Shown here piece by piece: positions 6,906-8,505 of a stretch of DNA of 8,505 bases. The stretch is from NCBI GenBank assembly GCA_025997215.1, contig BNUH01000111.1, positions 1 through 8,505 on the forward strand, given 5' to 3'. Under the pieces are notes generated by a model. It worked only from the letters and a program-made list of their open reading frames with translations. It did not search any database and was not told the DNA's origin. Both the position numbers and the translations under genes were made by a program. The stretch's first letter is position 1. Every line of letters begins with the position of its first letter. Source of the stretch: Clostridia bacterium (GTDB taxonomy: Bacteria; Bacillota_A; Clostridia; Christensenellales; Aristaeellaceae).

Positions 6906-7631
6906 TTACTTATAACCAACGCGGTCTGCTTGGACGACTAACTGTTCCTCTAGCATGCCCTCGTATGGCAGGGATTGCATGCCCTGCGTCACGCCAAAGA
7001 CCGATACGGAATCCCCCGCCTGGAACCGGGTCGTACGCGGCAGCGGCTGGTAGACCAGGTAAATCACCCTGTCCGCACGATCCTCCATGACCACCGCCAT
7101 GTACTGCACGCTGCCCTCGTTGGCGACGTGCGTCACCGTGCCGGTCAAGCCGACGTGGGATTGCTTCTGCACATTAGTGCGCTGCAGTTGGGCGTATGTG
7201 AATGGGAGGTACTTGGTCTCATCGCGGGTGCTGGAGTAGGTGTAAATGTTGATGGCAGGGGAAACGGCGCGCTCCAGGCTCGCTGAATCGGCCAGCATCG
7301 CCTGCATCAGCGGCGTCACCTCGCGGCCGTCGGTGCCAATCCGCATCTGCTGGCAGAAAACCCGCGCCGCGATCTCTAGGGTTCGGAAAAAGCTGGTGTT
7401 GATTCGATTCTCGAAGAAGCCCAGCTCATGCAGCTGCTGCTTGACCGTTTGGACGGCGTTGCTTTCCGCGCCGTAACGAATGCGCTTGAAATCCGTTACG
7501 GTTGAACTATAGCGTTCCTCATACAACGCTAAGTTGGCATCGGACGCGCTCCAATCCGCCGCGGCCAACGTCGGCATTAGCAGCGACAATAGGAGTGCAA
7601 GTATAATGATTATCCGTTTCGCGGTATTCAT
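6906..7631 (-). CDS. Exported peptidoglycan-binding-domain protein with probable OB fold
   Basis: The 241-residue protein starts with a clear Sec signal peptide: basic MNTAKR, a hydrophobic core to about residue 18, and a likely cleavage after the Ala run at 23-25 (AAA before DW). Residues 48-114 fit the PG_binding_1 fold, a three-helix wall-binding module, with RYGAESNAVQTVKQQLHELGF at its start and a second half ending near LMQAMLAD. Residues about 158-239 alternate beta-type strands with Gly turns (GLTGTVTHV, FQAGDSVSVFGVTQG, ending LVVQADRV), like OB-fold domains of tRNA_anti-like type in secreted Gram-positive proteins. No catalytic wall-hydrolase domain is visible, so it probably binds the wall and a further ligand or partner. 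The start is supported by AGGAGG 9 bases upstream. It follows the membrane protein gene by 62 bases on the same strand and is probably co-transcribed with it. The PG-binding call is firm; the OB call is an inference from strand pattern. Confidence 0.82.
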   Translation of the reverse strand: MNTAKRIIIILALLLSLLMPTLAAADWSASDANLALYEERYSSTVTDFKRIRYGAESNAVQTVKQQLHELGFFENRINTSFFRTLEIAARVFCQQMRIGTDGREVTPLMQAMLADSASLERAVSPAINIYTYSSTRDETKYLPFTYAQLQRTNVQKQSHVGLTGTVTHVANEGSVQYMAVVMEDRADRVIYLVYQPLPRTTRFQAGDSVSVFGVTQGMQSLPYEGMLEEQLVVQADRVGYK

Positions 7632-7640
7632 GTCGAACTG

Positions 7641-7646
7641 CCTCCT
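7641..7646 (-). promoter_or_regulatory. Ribosome binding site of the PG-binding protein gene
   Basis: On the minus strand AGGAGG (7646-7641) lies 9 bases before the ATG at 7631-7629, so translation starts independently of the upstream gene. The 62-base gap (7632-7693) contains no convincing promoter or terminator, which fits co-transcription with the preceding gene. Confidence 0.85.
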
Positions 7647-7693
7647 AAGCGGCGGTCGGGTGTTGTTATGTAATGGAAACTGTTATACAACCT

Positions 7694-8446
7694 TCAACGC
7701 ATCTGAACCTGTCCCTTTTCCGATAGCTGCCACGCGCCGTCGCTGGAGCGGGTGAGCACGGCGGGCCGCATCATCGCCGCGATCCGCGAATCCAGCCGCG
7801 CGCCGTCGAATAGCAGCTTCGGATCGTGGGTCGTGCTGAACCGATCGTAATTCGGGAACAGATACGCCCGATTGTTGTCCACCCAAGCGAAGTAGCCATC
7901 CCCGCCCGGATCCAGCAGGATCGTGCTCGACCACAGATCCGGCGAACCGCGCGGCGACATCCGCACGAGCGTCAGCCTGGGGTGGCCCTCCTGTAGCGCG
8001 TCCGAGAAGTTGAACGGCTGGTTGCTGACCAGCAGGTTGTTGACCGCCTGAATCAACTCCTTGCCGTGCGCGGACATGGCGCGCTCCGTGGCCGGGTTCA
8101 GCTGCGAAGGCCGCCGGGGTGGTGCGTACGGCGAGCCTAGGTAATGCGGTTGCAATTCGCCGCCTGTGGAGACCGCCGGCAGTTGGCTGCCGGGCTGCTG
8201 CGTGGGCAGCGGTTGGGCGTTATTCACGGTATTCCTAGGGGAATGGGGTGAATAATCCGCGAGCAGCCGATGCAGCGAATCTATGCCGTCGTGCACGCGC
8301 GCGAGTTCCCGGGCAAGCCAGCCTTCCAGCGACTGGACGCGGCGATTCAGCCGAACGACCAGCGCCAGCAGCACAACCCCCATCGCCAGCGACATCCCGG
8401 ACAGGAACGCGGCCGCTAGCGCGAGATTTTCGACATTCCAATCCAA
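7694..8446 (-). CDS. Bitopic membrane protein with coiled coil and uncharacterised C-terminal domain (TTG start)
   Basis: I do not recognise this 250-residue protein as a named family. Residues 8-31 form one strong membrane segment. The short N-terminus carries Asp2 and Glu6 while Arg32, Arg35 and Arg36 follow the segment, so by the positive-inside rule the C-terminal bulk is probably cytoplasmic, a reverse signal-anchor topology. Residues 33-63 have a heptad-like pattern suggesting a coiled coil and dimerisation. Residues 65-120 are a Pro/Gln/Ser-rich linker, 121-142 a probable helix, and 145-249 a compact domain with Trp/Tyr-rich strands such as GYFAWVDNNRAYLFPNYDRF (184-203). No catalytic motif is visible. 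The start codon is TTG (8446-8444), chosen because AAGGAGG sits 7 bases upstream and the next in-frame ATG (Met18) would cut the membrane segment. It lies between an upstream gene ending 18 bases away and the exported PG-binding protein. Confidence 0.75.
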   Translation of the reverse strand: MDWNVENLALAAAFLSGMSLAMGVVLLALVVRLNRRVQSLEGWLARELARVHDGIDSLHRLLADYSPHSPRNTVNNAQPLPTQQPGSQLPAVSTGGELQPHYLGSPYAPPRRPSQLNPATERAMSAHGKELIQAVNNLLVSNQPFNFSDALQEGHPRLTLVRMSPRGSPDLWSSTILLDPGGDGYFAWVDNNRAYLFPNYDRFSTTHDPKLLFDGARLDSRIAAMMRPAVLTRSSDGAWQLSEKGQVQMR

Positions 8447-8448
8447 GA

Positions 8449-8466
8449 AACCACCTCCTTGTGGTT
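8449..8466 (-). promoter_or_regulatory. Hairpin presenting the Shine-Dalgarno sequence in its loop, overlapping the preceding stop codon
   Basis: Read on the minus strand, AACCAC (8466-8461), loop AAGGAG (8460-8455) and GTGGTT (8454-8449) form a perfect 6-base-pair hairpin. The loop is the Shine-Dalgarno core, whose last G (8454) lies in the stem. The 5' arm includes the last two bases of the TAA stop (8467-8465) of the upstream reading frame, and the 3' arm ends two bases before the TTG start at 8446. This layout suggests that a ribosome ending at the TAA opens the stem and favours re-initiation. The structure is seen in sequence; the function is inferred. Confidence 0.55.
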
Positions 8467-8505
8467 ATGCTGTCCGCATCATGCGATTCATAGCCGCCAA
8501 AACTT
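8465..8505 (-). CDS. 3' end of an unidentified upstream gene (partial)
   Basis: On the minus strand one frame is open from the right edge and reads VLAAMNRMMRTA before a TAA stop at 8467-8465. It lies 18 bases upstream of the TTG start of the next gene, with that gene's ribosome binding site between. The spacing, typical of an operon, and the hairpin overlapping its stop codon are the only support. Thirteen codons are too few to identify the product, and an open frame this short could occur by chance. Confidence 0.4.
   Translation of the reverse strand, partial: VLAAMNRMMRTA

Noticed and set aside
8248..8493. Plus-strand open frame at the right edge (81 codons)
   Set aside because: It is antisense to the membrane protein gene, Ala/Arg/Pro-rich and without a ribosome binding site.

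Overview
The window is compact, mostly GC-rich bacterial DNA. Third-codon positions are mostly G or C and the word GCGCGC recurs. Canonical GGAGG ribosome binding sites, one strong sigma-70/sigma-A promoter and a TTG start on a membrane protein fit a GC-rich Gram-positive anaerobe, perhaps an uncultured Bacillota/Clostridia-like lineage. That assignment is inference: there is no rRNA and no marker gene here. No tRNA, mobile element, CRISPR array or prophage gene is visible, and no gene-free stretch exceeds about 110 bases.

Layout. (1) 3-794 (+) is the 3' part of an unrecognised, probably membrane-anchored protein with a tail rich in Pro, Trp and Met. (2) A promoter at 814-842 starts a same-strand run of three genes: a glycoside hydrolase family 88 enzyme (902-2023), the manganese exporter MntP (2031-2612) and a full-length Lhr-type superfamily 2 helicase (2648-6871). 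The gaps of 7 and 35 bases and the lack of another clear promoter suggest one transcript, although the three functions (cleavage of unsaturated uronic sugars, Mn2+ efflux, DNA repair) have no obvious shared pathway. (3) Lhr converges on a minus-strand cluster read from the right edge: the last codons of an unknown gene (8465-8505), a TTG-started bitopic membrane protein with an uncharacterised C-terminal domain (8446-7694), and an exported protein with a peptidoglycan-binding domain and a probable OB fold (7631-6906). This cluster looks like a small envelope operon.

The points most worth a second look are: a perfect hairpin that holds the Shine-Dalgarno sequence of the TTG-started gene in its loop and overlaps the preceding stop codon, the pattern expected of translational coupling; several short AT-rich, rare-codon islands inside the otherwise GC-rich lhr gene, one of them carrying a perfect hairpin; the absence of Shine-Dalgarno sequences before mntP and lhr although the other complete genes have near-perfect ones; and the uncharacterised proteins at both ends. 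I did not find clear evidence of a wholly new multi-gene system. The minus-strand membrane/envelope cluster is the best candidate for undescribed biology.
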